This document shows positions 1 through 9,223 of a stretch of DNA of 64,000 nucleotides, one piece after another. Within the stretch, counting starts at the first letter, position 1, and each line of letters starts with the position of its first letter. Made by a program: the position numbers and the translations under genes. Source of the stretch: Actinokineospora xionganensis (GTDB taxonomy: Bacteria > Actinomycetota > Actinomycetes > Mycobacteriales > Pseudonocardiaceae); assembly GCF_014323725.1 (NCBI RefSeq), contig NZ_JABVED010000011.1, forward strand, positions 124,001 through 188,000, written 5' to 3'. The notes under the pieces are model-generated. The model ran no database searches. It was not told where the DNA came from and saw only the letters and a program-made list of their open reading frames with translations.

Positions 1-120
1 AGGCTGGTCCCCGCGATCGTCGGGGAGAACCTGGCCGATCTGCGCATTCAGCCCGCGCTGTCGCACCGGATCGAGACCTCCCTGGGCGGCACCAGGGCGG
101 GCGCGGTGTTCGCGGCCTGA
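1..120 (+). CDS. C-terminal end of an unidentified protein (5' end outside window)
   Basis: The first 39 codons are open from the window edge and end in TGA at 118-120. The visible tail reads LVPAIVGENL... and ends GTRAGAVFAA. Codons end mostly in G or C, as in the neighbouring genes, so I take it as the end of a real gene. The fragment is too short to assign to a family. The next gene starts three bases after its stop, so the two are probably co-transcribed. Confidence 0.6.
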   Translation, partial: RLVPAIVGENLADLRIQPALSHRIETSLGGTRAGAVFAA

Positions 121-123
121 CCT

Positions 124-537
124 GTGTGGGTCATGGTCGCGATCGCGGCCGCCGTCGTCGTGGCAGCGGCCGTTCCCGTGCTGACCGGCGCGCACCGGCG
201 TCCCATGGGCGCCCCCGTCCGGGTACGGGCTGATTCCGCGATCGCGCGGTCCCGACGGCTGCTCGCCGACATCGACGCCGTCGCCCTGAGATCCACAACA
301 CTGGGCCCGGTCCGTCGTGCGGCGGCGGCACTCGTCTCCGCGATCGAGCGCGCCACCGACGAATCCGCGCAGGCCACAGCCGTGGACGGGCTGCGCGAGG
401 TGCGCGACGACGTCCGCGCGCCACACCCCGACCCCGTGGCTTTGGTCGCCCGTTCGGCCGCGCTGACCGCCGCCCTGGTCGGGGATCACCCGCAGACCGG
501 GTCCGGACATCAGGGTCGATCTCCGAGGGAACCCTGA
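124..537 (+). CDS. small membrane-anchored protein of unknown function (137 aa)
   Basis: The GTG start lies three bases after the preceding stop, suggesting an operon. Residues 3-21 form one hydrophobic segment (VMVAIAAAVVVAAAVPVL), followed by a basic stretch. The rest is an Ala/Arg/Asp-rich, probably helical region that would lie in the cytoplasm. Third codon positions are almost all G or C in this frame, which favours it over overlapping frames on the other strand. I do not recognise a family. In M. tuberculosis the regulator gene clgR precedes pspA, but this protein has no helix-turn-helix and is not ClgR. Confidence 0.6.
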   Translation: MWVMVAIAAAVVVAAAVPVLTGAHRRPMGAPVRVRADSAIARSRRLLADIDAVALRSTTLGPVRRAAAALVSAIERATDESAQATAVDGLREVRDDVRAPHPDPVALVARSAALTAALVGDHPQTGSGHQGRSPREP

Positions 538-582
538 AATCTGCTGGGTCTGGTGGTACGGCTTCCACGCACCTGACACGAT

Positions 583-608
583 GGAACCCACAACGGTGCC
601 GGAGCGTT
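583..608 (+). promoter_or_regulatory. ECF sigma (SigE-like) promoter of the psp operon
   Basis: GGAACC at 583-588 and CGTT at 605-608 are separated by 16 nt. This matches the GGAAC-N16/17-CGTT pattern of actinobacterial SigE-type extracytoplasmic sigma factors. It lies about 100 nt before the pspA ATG at 712. The known mycobacterial clgR-pspA operon is controlled by SigE. The promoter would sit on top of a possible upstream start at 607, which supports the later ATG as the real start of PspA. Confidence 0.55.
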
Positions 609-711
609 GCCTCTTCGTTGGCGGCGCGGACCCCAGCGGGGCCCGCGAGGGGTCGCGACGCGGCAGCGGGGTCCAGTGATCCGGCAGGTACGAAGAAGGC
701 AGGCGGAGGAG

Positions 712-1554
712 ATGGCCAACCCGTTCGTGAAGTTCTGGAAGTACCTCATGGCGTCGTTCTCGTCGAAGATCGACGAGCACGCCGACCCGAAGGTGCAGAT
801 CCAGCAGGCCATCGAGGAGGCGCAGCGCGCGCACCAGGCCCTCTCACAGCAGGCCGCGGCGGTGATCGGCAACCAGCGCCAGTTGGAGATGAAGCTCAAC
901 CGCCAGCTCGGTGAGGTCGAGAAGCTGCAGTCCTCGGCTCGCCAGGCCCTCGTGCTGGCCGACGAGGCCCGGTCCAAGGGCGACGAGCAGAAGGCGACGC
1001 AGTTCGAGAACGCCGCGCAGTCCTTCGCCACCCAGCTCGTCACCGCCGAGCAGGGCATCGAAGACCTCAAGACGCTGCACGACCAGGCCCTGCAGGCCGC
1101 GGGCGCGGCCAAGACCGCGGTCGAGCGCAACGCGATGGTCCTGCAGAACAAGCTCGCCGAGCGCACGAAGCTGCTCAGCCAGCTCGAGCAGGCCAAGATG
1201 CAGGAGCAGGTCTCCAAGTCGCTCAACCAGATGAGCGAACTCGCCGCGCCGGGCAACACCCCGTCGCTCGAGGAGGTCCGCGACAAGATCGAGAAGCGGT
1301 ACACCACCGCCCTCGGGTCCGCCGAGCTCGCCCAGAACTCGGTGCAGGGCCGGATGATGGAGGTCCAGGCCTCCACCACGGAGATGGCGGGCCACTCGCG
1401 GCTCGAGCAGATCCGCGCGTCCATGGCGGGCGGCAAGGTCGCGGGCGAGGTCACCAGCGGACCGGCGGCGGCCGCGCCGACGGCCAACATCCAGGCGGAG
1501 ATCCAGCAGCGGGTGGCCCAGGAGCAGAAGGCCAACCCGCAGGCCGGTTCCTGA
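712..1554 (+). CDS. pspA: PspA/IM30 family membrane-stress protein
   Basis: 280 aa, close to the usual size of actinobacterial PspA. The protein is almost wholly charged alpha-helix: an amphipathic N-terminus ([20 protein letters not shown]), long coiled coils (about residues 20-185), and a flexible Ala/Pro/Gln-rich end. PspA proteins coat and repair damaged cytoplasmic membrane and signal envelope stress. The ATG at 712 is chosen because it follows a good ribosome site (GGCGGAGGAG) and begins the conserved N-terminal helix. pspM follows 7 nt after the stop, and an ECF-type promoter lies upstream. Confidence 0.93.
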   Translation: MANPFVKFWKYLMASFSSKIDEHADPKVQIQQAIEEAQRAHQALSQQAAAVIGNQRQLEMKLNRQLGEVEKLQSSARQALVLADEARSKGDEQKATQFENAAQSFATQLVTAEQGIEDLKTLHDQALQAAGAAKTAVERNAMVLQNKLAERTKLLSQLEQAKMQEQVSKSLNQMSELAAPGNTPSLEEVRDKIEKRYTTALGSAELAQNSVQGRMMEVQASTTEMAGHSRLEQIRASMAGGKVAGEVTSGPAAAAPTANIQAEIQQRVAQEQKANPQAGS

Positions 1555-1561
1555 CCGAGCG

Positions 1562-2335
1562 ATGACGGGGTCGCGCAGGCGTGAGCTGATCAAGCTCGGA
1601 GAGTTCGTAGGCCAACACGTGCGCGGCCCCTACGCGGACCAGATCCGCGGCACGATCGCCAGATGGCGTGATCCGCGGGCCAAGGCCCTGCGGCTGCGCC
1701 GCCAGGCGCAGAGACGGACCAGGCTGTGGGCCGCCACCGGTGTCACCACCGGTGGCGGCGCCGCCGTCCTGCAGACCGCCGTCGAGTCCCCTGGCGCGGC
1801 CCCTGGGGTCCTCATCGGCGCCACCGCCATCGCGGGCTTCATGGCGGTCACCGCGGGCCTCAAGTCGCGACGGCTGCACAAGGAGCCGCTGCCGGAGCCG
1901 ATCCGCGTCCCCGCGCCGCTGCCCGCCCGCGGCTCCCAGGCCCGCGAACCGATGCGCCGCCTCGAGGAAGCCGAGGACACCCTCCACGAACTGCTGTCGC
2001 AGCTTGCGCGCGGAGCCTTGGTCCCGGCCGACTCGGTCGAGCAGGCCCGGCGCACCGGAGCTGAGGCGGCAGCCGCACTGCGCGCCACCGCCGCCCAACT
2101 CCACGCCGTGGAACGCGCCCGCGACCACGCCCCGCCGTCCGACCGCGCGGCCCTGTCCAACGGCGTCCGGCGATTACGGACCCACCTCGACGAAGGCATC
2201 GACGGCTACTGCCGCCTGGTCGCCGCCGCGGGCCACGCCCTGGCCGCCAGCACCCAGACCGGTGGCCGCGCCGAACTCGTCGACGCCACCGACCACCTCG
2301 CGGGCCTCGCCCACGCCCTGCGCGACCTTTCATGA
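1562..2335 (+). CDS. pspM: PspM-like phage-shock envelope stress membrane protein
   Basis: 257 aa, immediately after pspA in the position of mycobacterial pspM (Rv2743c), the membrane partner in that Psp system. Residues about 55-75 and 80-100 form two hydrophobic segments with a short turn (GAAPGVLIGATAIAGF). The rest is a long helical cytoplasmic domain ending in ELVDATDHLAGLAHALRDL. The N-terminus is strongly basic. The stop codon overlaps the start of the next gene by 4 nt (ATGA). The assignment rests on position, topology and the C-terminal signature, not on a search. Confidence 0.75.
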   Translation: MTGSRRRELIKLGEFVGQHVRGPYADQIRGTIARWRDPRAKALRLRRQAQRRTRLWAATGVTTGGGAAVLQTAVESPGAAPGVLIGATAIAGFMAVTAGLKSRRLHKEPLPEPIRVPAPLPARGSQAREPMRRLEEAEDTLHELLSQLARGALVPADSVEQARRTGAEAAAALRATAAQLHAVERARDHAPPSDRAALSNGVRRLRTHLDEGIDGYCRLVAAAGHALAASTQTGGRAELVDATDHLAGLAHALRDLS

Positions 2336-3006
2336 AATATCGAAGACAGCTGCGGCGTCGACGGGCCCTCTTTCAGTTCGCTCTGGCGTTGTTCCTCATC
2401 CCGACTTTGGCCTTCCTGTTCATGGCGATGGCACAGTGGACCGGCCTTGATCCGAATCCGGACACGGAAGCCGCCCTGGGCGGGGTCTTCCTCGCGCTCA
2501 TGACCGGCCCGGTGGCGGTCTTCTGCGGCGTCCAACTCCGCCATGTCAACGCTGACCTGCGCGCTCTGCGGCACCCACCCGCCGCCCCCGGCCAGGTGAC
2601 GCCCGCCCAGTGGTCCCACACGCAGGAGTCGCTTCGCCGCCTGGCCGACGCCGAGACGGCGCTGGACGACCTGCTCAATCTCTTGGCCGCCAGAGATCTG
2701 CCGTCGGGAACTGTGCCGACCGCCAGGGCCGCGGCAACCGATGCCGCGACGACCATCCGTTTGGTCATCGACGAACTCGCTCTCGTTGAACGGGCGCTGC
2801 CCTACGCGATGGACGACCCGCGGATGGCGTCCGCCCTTGAACGGCTGACCGAACGGATCGAGAAAGGGCTCGCCGGGTACGGCGCCCTGATCGCCGCCGC
2901 GGGTCAACTGCTCGCCGAGACGTCGACGCCGACCGGCCCCGACCAGCTCATCGAGGCGACCGACCACCTCAAGGCCCTTGCCTACGCCCTGCGTGAGCTG
3001 GCATAA
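2332..3006 (+). CDS. second PspM-like membrane protein (paralogue)
   Basis: 224 aa, translationally coupled to pspM by an ATGA overlap. It has the same architecture: basic N-terminus, two membrane segments (about residues 13-36 and 49-68), then a helical cytoplasmic domain. Its end (QLIEATDHLKALAYALREL) closely matches the end of PspM (ELVDATDHLAGLAHALRDL), so it looks like a diverged tandem duplicate. It occupies the position of mycobacterial pspN but does not obviously resemble that protein. A role with PspA at the membrane is inferred from the operon. Confidence 0.65.
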   Translation: MKYRRQLRRRRALFQFALALFLIPTLAFLFMAMAQWTGLDPNPDTEAALGGVFLALMTGPVAVFCGVQLRHVNADLRALRHPPAAPGQVTPAQWSHTQESLRRLADAETALDDLLNLLAARDLPSGTVPTARAAATDAATTIRLVIDELALVERALPYAMDDPRMASALERLTERIEKGLAGYGALIAAAGQLLAETSTPTGPDQLIEATDHLKALAYALRELA

Positions 3007-3074
3007 ACCAGGTTCGCAATCGAGGGAGCGAACCGGACCCGCCGCGCGTCCCACTGTCGACACGAGGGGGCGAG

Positions 3075-3338
3075 ATGACCGATCGAAGCCAACTGCTGCG
3101 CCGACAGCTGCGCACGCGGATCTTGTCGGCCCTGCTGCTCATTTCGGCGGGTTACTTCTTGCTGCCCGTGGTGTCCGTGTGGCTTGGTTTCCTCCCGCAC
3201 CCGGGCACCGCGGTCCTCGATCGGTCCCTCTCGGCCGCTTTCGTCCTGGGACTGCCCGTGGTGGCCTGCTGGGCCCACCTCAAAACCCTGGGCGATGCCC
3301 TGTCGGCCGAGCGCGAGCATGGCGCAGATGGTGCGTAA
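3075..3338 (+). CDS. small two-TM protein resembling only the membrane domain of the preceding gene
   Basis: 87 aa, with a good ribosome site (GAGGGGGCGAG) before ATG 3075. The whole protein lines up with residues 1-80 of the preceding PspM-like protein: RRQLR, a membrane segment, a W-x-G/GF-x-P-x-P loop, a second membrane segment, and a similar end (LRHVNADLRAL versus LKTLGDALSAE). It has no cytoplasmic coiled domain. It could be a truncated third paralogue or an independent small partner. Function is unknown beyond a likely place in the psp operon. Confidence 0.55.
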   Translation: MTDRSQLLRRQLRTRILSALLLISAGYFLLPVVSVWLGFLPHPGTAVLDRSLSAAFVLGLPVVACWAHLKTLGDALSAEREHGADGA

Positions 3339-3428
3339 CCGGCCGTGTGCCCATGATCACTTCCAGGCCACGTCATAGCCTCCGGAAACCACCGTCTCCG
3401 CCTCGAACCGACCCGAGGGGAGCCCGAC

Positions 3429-3671
3429 GTGGACACGATCGACCTGGCAGCACTGCGTGAGACCGTGGCCGAGCGCGTGGCCGAGGCGGCGGCCTATGAG
3501 GACCGCTTTTGGGACATCGTCGACAACAGCGGTGTGGACCGCACCCGCGCCTCCCGCATGCTCGACGTCGCCGTCGAGTGGATCGGCACCGGTCGCGGCA
3601 CGATCGTGGACCCGTACGCCCTCGCCCTGTCCTGGATGCCTGAGCGCGACGATCTCACTACCTGCCACTAG
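3429..3671 (+). CDS. hypothetical small soluble protein (80 aa)
   Basis: GTG start after a purine-rich ribosome site (GAGGGGAGC). The protein is acidic and mostly helical (residues 5-55), with a central DRTRASRMLDVAVEWIGTG segment and no signal or membrane region. The third-position G/C bias is typical of the window. I do not recognise a family. It stands alone between the psp group and the uracil permease. Confidence 0.5.
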   Translation: MDTIDLAALRETVAERVAEAAAYEDRFWDIVDNSGVDRTRASRMLDVAVEWIGTGRGTIVDPYALALSWMPERDDLTTCH

Positions 3672-3772
3672 GGCATCTGTGTGAACATCACGGTGTCGTA
3701 TCGACTTCGCGACTACTTGCTGTGGCACCATGCACCGACAAATCCCGGGCGTGGGTGGAGGCGGCGTTGACG

Positions 3773-5044
3773 GTGTGGTCCGTGCACGGTGACGGCCGCC
3801 GCGTCCGTGATGGTGATCAAGTCGCGCCGAACGAGCGGCTCAGCTGGCCGCTGACCATCGGGCTCGGCCTGCAGCACGTGGCCGCGATGTTCGGCGCCAC
3901 CGTGCTCGTGCCCGCCCTCACCGGTTTCCCGGTGACGACCACGCTCCTGTTCTCCGGCATCGGCACCCTGCTGTTCCTCATCATCACCCGCAACCGCGTC
4001 CCCAGCTACCTGGGCTCGTCGTTCGCGTTCATCGCGCCGCTGATGGCCACCCGCGACGAGGGGATGGCCGCGCAGCTCGGAGGAGTGCTCACAGCCGGTC
4101 TGCTGCTCATGGGCGTCGGCGTCGCGGTCAAGGCCCTCGGGGTGCGGCTGCTGGACTCGGTCATGCCGCCCGTCGTCACCGGCGCCGTCGTCGTCCTGGT
4201 CGGCCTCAACCTCGCGCCGACCGCCACCCAGTCATTCGCCAAGCAGCCCGTGGTCGCGGTGGTCACCCTCGCCACGATCCTGATCTGCGGGGTCGCGCGC
4301 GGCCTGCTCTCCCGGGTGTCGATCCTGGTCGGCATGCTGGTCGGCTGGGCGTTCGCCGCCTTCACCGGCGCGTTGAGCGACGAGCGGCTTGCCGCGATCG
4401 CCACCGCGCCCTGGTTCGGGCTGCCCGAGCTGAGCGGCCCACAGCTGCGACCGTCCGTGGTCTTACTCGTCATCCCCGTGGTGATCGTCCTCGTCGCGGA
4501 GAACGCGGGCCACGTCAAAGCCGTCGGCACGGTCACCGGCCGCAACCTCGACGGCAGCGTCGGCGACGCGCTCATCGCCGACGGCCTCGCCACCACGCTC
4601 GCGGGCGCGGGCGGCGGCTCCGGCACGACGACCTACGCCGAGAACATCGGTGTCATGGCGCTGACCAAGGTGTACTCGACCGCCACCTACGCGGTCGCCG
4701 CGCTGACCGCCATCCTGCTGTCCCTCGTCCCGAAGTTCGGCGCGGTGGTCAACACCATGCCCGATGGTGTCCTCGGCGGCGCCACGCTGTTGCTCTACGG
4801 GATGATCGGCCTGGTCGGCGTCCGCATCTGGATGGCCAACAAGGTCGACTTCACCGACCCGGTCAACCAACTCGTCGCCGCCGCGGCCGTGGTCGCGGGG
4901 GTCGGCAACCTGACCATCACCATCGGCGAGCTCACGATCGAGGGCATCGCCTGGGGCTCGATGTTCATCGTGCTGGCCTACCCGCTGCTGCGCTGGTGGC
5001 GCGGCCGCGGCGACGAGGTCACCGTGCGGCGACCGCGCGGTTGA
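3773..5044 (+). CDS. NCS2-family uracil/xanthine permease
   Basis: 423 aa from the GTG at 3773. This start gives the usual family N-terminus (WSVHGDGRR... [16 protein letters not shown]) and follows GGAGG by 11 nt; the frame stays open upstream to 3722. NCS2 proteins are 14-helix proton symporters for uracil or purines. Visible family marks are the QH pair of helix 1 ([13 protein letters not shown]), the conserved Glu regions [13 protein letters not shown] and [13 protein letters not shown], and the small-residue helix 3/10 segments. UraA-type uracil uptake is the likeliest role because pyrD lies next to it. The last 26 bp overlap the 3' end of pyrD on the other strand. Confidence 0.88.
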   Translation: MWSVHGDGRRVRDGDQVAPNERLSWPLTIGLGLQHVAAMFGATVLVPALTGFPVTTTLLFSGIGTLLFLIITRNRVPSYLGSSFAFIAPLMATRDEGMAAQLGGVLTAGLLLMGVGVAVKALGVRLLDSVMPPVVTGAVVVLVGLNLAPTATQSFAKQPVVAVVTLATILICGVARGLLSRVSILVGMLVGWAFAAFTGALSDERLAAIATAPWFGLPELSGPQLRPSVVLLVIPVVIVLVAENAGHVKAVGTVTGRNLDGSVGDALIADGLATTLAGAGGGSGTTTYAENIGVMALTKVYSTATYAVAALTAILLSLVPKFGAVVNTMPDGVLGGATLLLYGMIGLVGVRIWMANKVDFTDPVNQLVAAAAVVAGVGNLTITIGELTIEGIAWGSMFIVLAYPLLRWWRGRGDEVTVRRPRG

Positions 5045-6038
5045 TCCGGCGCACCAGTGGCGGTCCCTCGTAGATGAACCCGGTGTAGAGCTGCACCAGG
5101 GTGGCGCCCGCGTCGAGCATCCGCAGCGCGCCGTCGGCGTCGAAGATCCCGCCCACGCCGATCACCGGCAGCCCGCTCTCCTTGTGGACGAAAGCCACGA
5201 CTTCACGCGCCCGCTCCGCCAGCGGCCGCCCGCTCAGGCCGCCCGCCTCCGCGCCCGTCGCCACATCGGACGGCGCGAGGCCATCCCGGCTGAGCGTGGT
5301 GTTGGTGGCGATGATCCCGTCGACCCGGTGGTCGGCGCAGACCTGGAGCACCTCGGCGATGGCGTCGTCGGTGAGGTCGGGGGCGATCTTGACCAGCAGC
5401 GGCTTCGTCGACTCTCGGCGCAGCTCGCTGACCAGCACGTCCAGCGCTTCCCGGTCCTGCAGCCCGCGCAGGCCGGGGGTGTTGGGGGAGCTGACGTTGA
5501 TCGCGAAGTAGTCGCCGAACTCGTGCAGCGCGCGCAGTGAGTGGCGGTAGTCCTCGACGGCCTCGTCGACCGGCGTCACCTTGGACTTGCCGATGCTGAT
5601 GCCCAGCGGCACCCCGACCGGTCCGGTCGCGCGCAGGCGTGAGGCCAGCGCGTCGGCGCCCGCGTTGTTGAAGCCCATCCGGTTGATCACGGCGTCGCTG
5701 TCGGTGAGCCGGAACAGTCGCGGCTTCGGGTTGCCCGGCTGCGGGTGCTGGGTGACCGTCCCGACCTCGACGAACCCGAACCCGAGCGCGGGCCACGCCC
5801 GCAGCGCGTGTCCGTCCTTGTCCATTCCCGCCGCGAGCCCCACGACGCCCGGGAAGTCCACGCCGAACGCCCGCACCGTCTTCGACGTGCCGAAATAGTG
5901 GCGAAGGGCGGACACGGCCGGGCGGACTTTCGCCAGGCGCGCCAGGCCCGCCATCGTGCGGGTGTGGGCGATCTCGGGATCGCCGCCGCCGAGTTTGAAC
6001 AGGGTGCTTCGAATCAGCTGCTGGTAGACCACGTCCAC
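5019..6038 (-). CDS. pyrD: class 2 dihydroorotate dehydrogenase (quinone)
   Basis: 339 aa, GTG start, typical length for the membrane-associated class 2 enzyme that oxidises dihydroorotate to orotate in pyrimidine synthesis, passing electrons to quinone. The N-terminal helical extension (about 1-40) for membrane contact is present. Seen motifs: [19 protein letters not shown] (FMN/substrate site), [26 protein letters not shown] with the catalytic serine of class 2, [23 protein letters not shown], and the FMN phosphate loop [17 protein letters not shown]. It is convergent with the uracil permease, and their 3' ends overlap. Confidence 0.95.
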   Translation of the reverse strand: MDVVYQQLIRSTLFKLGGGDPEIAHTRTMAGLARLAKVRPAVSALRHYFGTSKTVRAFGVDFPGVVGLAAGMDKDGHALRAWPALGFGFVEVGTVTQHPQPGNPKPRLFRLTDSDAVINRMGFNNAGADALASRLRATGPVGVPLGISIGKSKVTPVDEAVEDYRHSLRALHEFGDYFAINVSSPNTPGLRGLQDREALDVLVSELRRESTKPLLVKIAPDLTDDAIAEVLQVCADHRVDGIIATNTTLSRDGLAPSDVATGAEAGGLSGRPLAERAREVVAFVHKESGLPVIGVGGIFDADGALRMLDAGATLVQLYTGFIYEGPPLVRRINRAVAAR

Positions 6039-6063
6039 ATCGTGTCACCCGCCCCGTTCGGAC

Positions 6064-6900
6064 ATGATGGTCGGTGTGAGCGTCGACGACTTGTACGGGC
6101 TGCCGCGGGAGGAGTTCATCCCCGCCCGCCGCGAACTCGCCCGCCAGGCCCGGGAGGCGGGTGACAAAGAGGGCGCCGCGGCCATCGAGAAGCTGGCGAA
6201 GCCCACCACGGCCGCCTGGCTGGTCAACCGGCTGGCCCGCGAACACCCGGACGAGATCGAGTCCCTGGTCTCCCTCGGCGACGAACTGCGCGAAGCCACG
6301 GGCAACGCGTCGGGTTCGGAACTGCGGGCCCTGACCCGGCAGCGCACGGAGTTGATCGGCAAACTCGTCGGCCTGGCGGGTGGAGCCAAGCTGACCGACG
6401 CGATCACCCGCGAACTCGAGGACATGTTCACCGCCGCCGTGGCCACCCCCGAAGCCGCCGAGGTCCTGCGCGCGGGCCGGATCACCACCGCCCGCGACCT
6501 GGCCATCGCCCCCACCTGGCCGGGCCTGACCTTGTCGCCGCCGTCGAAGCCTGCTGCCAAGAAGCCCGCGGAGAAACCCAAACCTCGCGCCAAAGCCGAC
6601 GACGAACGCGCCCGCAAGGCCGCCGCCCGCCAAGCGCTGGCCGACGCCAAAGCCCAGGTGAAAGCCGCCGAAGCCGAACGCGCCGCGGCGGACAAGGCCA
6701 TCCGCAAGGCCGAGGACGCGGTCACCGCCGCCGAAAAACGCGTCCGCGACCTCAACGCCGAACTCGACGCCGCGGAACTGGCCGAACTGGAGGCCCGCCG
6801 TGCCCTCCAGCTGGCCCGCCGGGAGGCGAAAGAGGCGGAGCGGGCCGCGGGACTCGCCTGGCGCAAGATGCAGCAGGTAGAGGAGAGTTCAGGGGGTTAG
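6064..6900 (+). CDS. actinobacterial conserved hypothetical protein with C-terminal coiled coil
   Basis: 278 aa. Residues 1-155 form a helical domain (VDDLYGLPREEFIPARRELAR, TTAAWLVNRLAREHPDEI). A Lys/Pro-rich linker (about 158-180) follows, then a long Ala/Glu/Arg/Lys coiled coil to the end. The N-terminal pattern recurs in many actinobacterial hypothetical proteins, but I know of no established function. The start is uncertain by a few codons (ATG 6064, ATG 6067 or a nearby GTG). Divergent from pyrD with a 25-bp gap; the kinase-like gene follows 7 nt after the stop. Confidence 0.7.
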   Translation: MMVGVSVDDLYGLPREEFIPARRELARQAREAGDKEGAAAIEKLAKPTTAAWLVNRLAREHPDEIESLVSLGDELREATGNASGSELRALTRQRTELIGKLVGLAGGAKLTDAITRELEDMFTAAVATPEAAEVLRAGRITTARDLAIAPTWPGLTLSPPSKPAAKKPAEKPKPRAKADDERARKAAARQALADAKAQVKAAEAERAAADKAIRKAEDAVTAAEKRVRDLNAELDAAELAELEARRALQLARREAKEAERAAGLAWRKMQQVEESSGG

Positions 6901-6907
6901 GCCCGTC

Positions 6908-7669
6908 GTGGAGGAGGTCCCGCTCACCGGGGGTAACGCGAGCACCGGCGTCGTCCGAGTCGGAGACACCGTGCGCCGCCCGGCAGGCCCATGGACGCCT
7001 TCGGTGCACGCGCTGTTGACGCACCTGCGCTCGGTCGGCTTCCCCGGCGCGCCCCGACCGCTGGGCATTGACGAGCGGGGCCGGGAGGTCCTGGAATTCG
7101 TGCCCGGCGAGGTGCCCTGGCCGGTCGCGGGCACCCAGTTGGAGCCCGACCGGGCCCTGGTGGTCGTCGGCAGGCTGATCCGAGACTTCCACGACGCGGT
7201 CGCGGACTTCGTTCCACCCGCGGGCGCGACGTGGCAGGTGCTCATCCCGGCTGACGGGGCCGAGACGATCGCCCACCACGACCTCGCACCGTGGAACCTC
7301 GTGGTGAGCGAGGCGCGCTGGGCATTCATCGACTGGGACACCGCCGCACCCGGAACCCGGCTGTGGGACCTCGCCTACGCCGCGCAGAGCTTCGCCGCTC
7401 TCACCGCGGGCGTGCCCACAGACGTGGCTGCTCGCAGACTGCGGCTGCTGGTCGACGCCTACGTCCTGGACGAACCGCAACGGCACGCACTGCTGCGCCT
7501 GCTCGGCCCGCGCGCGTGGTCGATGCGCGACTTCCTGGCCGCCCAGGCCGCCGCCGGGACCCAGCCCTGGGCTCGCCTGTGGCTGGAGGGCCACGGCACG
7601 GCGTGGCGGTTGACCGCCGAGCACATCGATCGGCACGCCGAGAGCTGGGCGAAGGCCCTGCTCGACTAA
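6908..7669 (+). CDS. aminoglycoside phosphotransferase-like small-molecule kinase
   Basis: 253 aa, GTG start. It shows the core of the APH/choline-kinase fold: a catalytic loop HHDLAPWNLVV (HxDxxxxN) and the metal-binding IDWDTAAPG motif. The N-terminal nucleotide lobe is short. Such proteins transfer phosphate from ATP to a small hydroxylated substrate, and in chromosomal housekeeping contexts they are rarely true resistance genes. Substrate is unknown. It follows the coiled-coil gene by 7 nt, so the pair is probably one transcript. Confidence 0.8.
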   Translation: MEEVPLTGGNASTGVVRVGDTVRRPAGPWTPSVHALLTHLRSVGFPGAPRPLGIDERGREVLEFVPGEVPWPVAGTQLEPDRALVVVGRLIRDFHDAVADFVPPAGATWQVLIPADGAETIAHHDLAPWNLVVSEARWAFIDWDTAAPGTRLWDLAYAAQSFAALTAGVPTDVAARRLRLLVDAYVLDEPQRHALLRLLGPRAWSMRDFLAAQAAAGTQPWARLWLEGHGTAWRLTAEHIDRHAESWAKALLD

Positions 7670-7686
7670 TCCCGCGCGAATACAAA

Positions 7687-7719
7687 ACGCCGCCCGCTCC
7701 GAAGGGGAGCGGACGGCGT
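7687..7719 (-). terminator. intrinsic terminator of sigA (possibly bidirectional)
   Basis: Inverted repeat with arms 7687-7700 and 7706-7719: 13 of 14 pairs formed, 5-nt loop. Read on the minus strand the stem is followed by TTTTGTATT. It lies 18 bp beyond the sigA stop and also just after the converging kinase gene, so it could serve both strands. Confidence 0.8.
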
Positions 7720-7737
7720 CCGTAAGCGGTCCTCGGC

Positions 7738-9048
7738 TTATTCGAGGTAGTCGCGCAGCACCTGCGAGCGCGACGGGTGGCGCAGCTTCGACATCGTCTT
7801 CGACTCGATCTGGCGGATGCGCTCACGGGTCACGCCGTAGACCTGCCCGATCTCGTCCAGCGTGCGTGGCTGGCCGTCGGTGAGGCCGAAGCGCAGCCGG
7901 ACGACGCCCGCCTCGCGCTCCGACAGGGTGGCGAGGACCGACTGGAGCTGGTCCTGCAGCAGGGTGAACGACACCGCGTCCACGGCCACGACGGCCTCGG
8001 AGTCCTCGATGAAGTCGCCGAGCTGGCTGTCGCCCTCGTCGCCGATCGTCTGGTCGAGCGAAATGGGCTCCCGGGCGTACTGCTGGATCTCCAGCACCTT
8101 CTCCGGGGTGATGTCCATTTCCTTGGCGAGCTCTTCTGGCGTGGGCTCGCGGCCCAGGTCCTGGAGCAGCTCACGCTGTATGCGGCCGAGCTTGTTGATG
8201 ACCTCGACCATGTGCACCGGGATACGGATGGTGCGCGCCTGGTCGGCCATCGCGCGGGTGATGGCCTGGCGGATCCACCACGTCGCGTAGGTCGAGAACT
8301 TGTAGCCCTTGGTGTAGTCGAACTTCTCGACCGCGCGGATCAGGCCCAGGTTGCCTTCCTGGATCAGGTCCAGGAAGGCCATGCCGCGGCCGGTGTAGCG
8401 CTTGGCCAGTGACACCACGAGCCGCAGGTTCGCCTCGAGCAGGTGGTTCTTGGCCCGCTCACCGTCACGCACGATCCAGCGCAGGTCGCGCCGCATCTGC
8501 GGCTGGAGCTTCTCGCTCTCGTCCTCGGACTTGCGCACGCGCTCCGCCGCGTAGAGGCCCGCCTCGATCCGCTTGGCGAGTTCGACCTCCTCCTCGGCGT
8601 TGAGCAGCGCGACCTTGCCGATCTGCTTGAGGTAGGCGCGCACCGAGTCGGCCGAAGCCGTCAGCTCGGCGTCCTTGCGGGCCTGGCGGAGCGCCTCGGA
8701 CTCTTCTTCGTCCCAGACGAAGTCGCCGTCCTTGCCGGGCTCCTTGGGGTCCTTCTCCTCGGGCTCCTCGGCGACCTCTTCCACCGGCTCGACCTCGACC
8801 TCTTCCAGGTCGGCCAAGTCGGGGTTGTCGGCGTCGTCGGGCTCTTCGCCCTCGGGACCGTCGCCCTTCTTCGGCGCGGCCTTGCCCGCGGCGGCCTTCT
8901 TCGGCGCGCGGGGCGTCTTGGCGCCCGCGGCCTTCTTGGCCGGCGTCTTGGCGGCGGTCAGGTCTTCTTCCGACGGCTCGCTCTTGGTCGTCTTGGCGGC
9001 GCTTGCCGACGCGGTGGAGCGTCGGGTTGCGGTTCGTGCGGCTGCCAC
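7738..9048 (-). CDS. sigA: principal RNA polymerase sigma factor (SigA/HrdB)
   Basis: 436 aa from GTG 9048, which follows GAAAGGG. An upstream in-frame ATG at 9072 has no comparable ribosome site. Layout: Lys/Ala-rich then acidic N-terminal extension (about 1-135), region 1.2 ([16 protein letters not shown]), region 2 ([39 protein letters not shown]), region 3, and region 4.2 helix-turn-helix ([20 protein letters not shown]). It directs core RNA polymerase to housekeeping promoters. The neighbours ppgK and suhB match the M. tuberculosis sigA locus. Confidence 0.97.
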   Translation of the reverse strand: MAAARTATRRSTASASAAKTTKSEPSEEDLTAAKTPAKKAAGAKTPRAPKKAAAGKAAPKKGDGPEGEEPDDADNPDLADLEEVEVEPVEEVAEEPEEKDPKEPGKDGDFVWDEEESEALRQARKDAELTASADSVRAYLKQIGKVALLNAEEEVELAKRIEAGLYAAERVRKSEDESEKLQPQMRRDLRWIVRDGERAKNHLLEANLRLVVSLAKRYTGRGMAFLDLIQEGNLGLIRAVEKFDYTKGYKFSTYATWWIRQAITRAMADQARTIRIPVHMVEVINKLGRIQRELLQDLGREPTPEELAKEMDITPEKVLEIQQYAREPISLDQTIGDEGDSQLGDFIEDSEAVVAVDAVSFTLLQDQLQSVLATLSEREAGVVRLRFGLTDGQPRTLDEIGQVYGVTRERIRQIESKTMSKLRHPSRSQVLRDYLE

Positions 9049-9223
9049 GTACGCCCTTTCACAACTGTCCATCACAGCGGCGCCAAACTGGAAAAACACC
9101 TGGTCGCTGCCGGAGTTCGGGGGAGTGCCCTGCGGCTGCCTGAGCCATGGGCGTGTTCCATTGTAGCGACGCGCGGCGTGTCGCCGGGACACGCCAAGAC
9201 CGAAAGTCGCCCGAGTCGTGCTT

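Noticed and set aside
6908-7669. Aminoglycoside-resistance gene
   Set aside because: The APH fold is clear, but context is housekeeping and the N-terminal lobe is unlike known resistance kinases.
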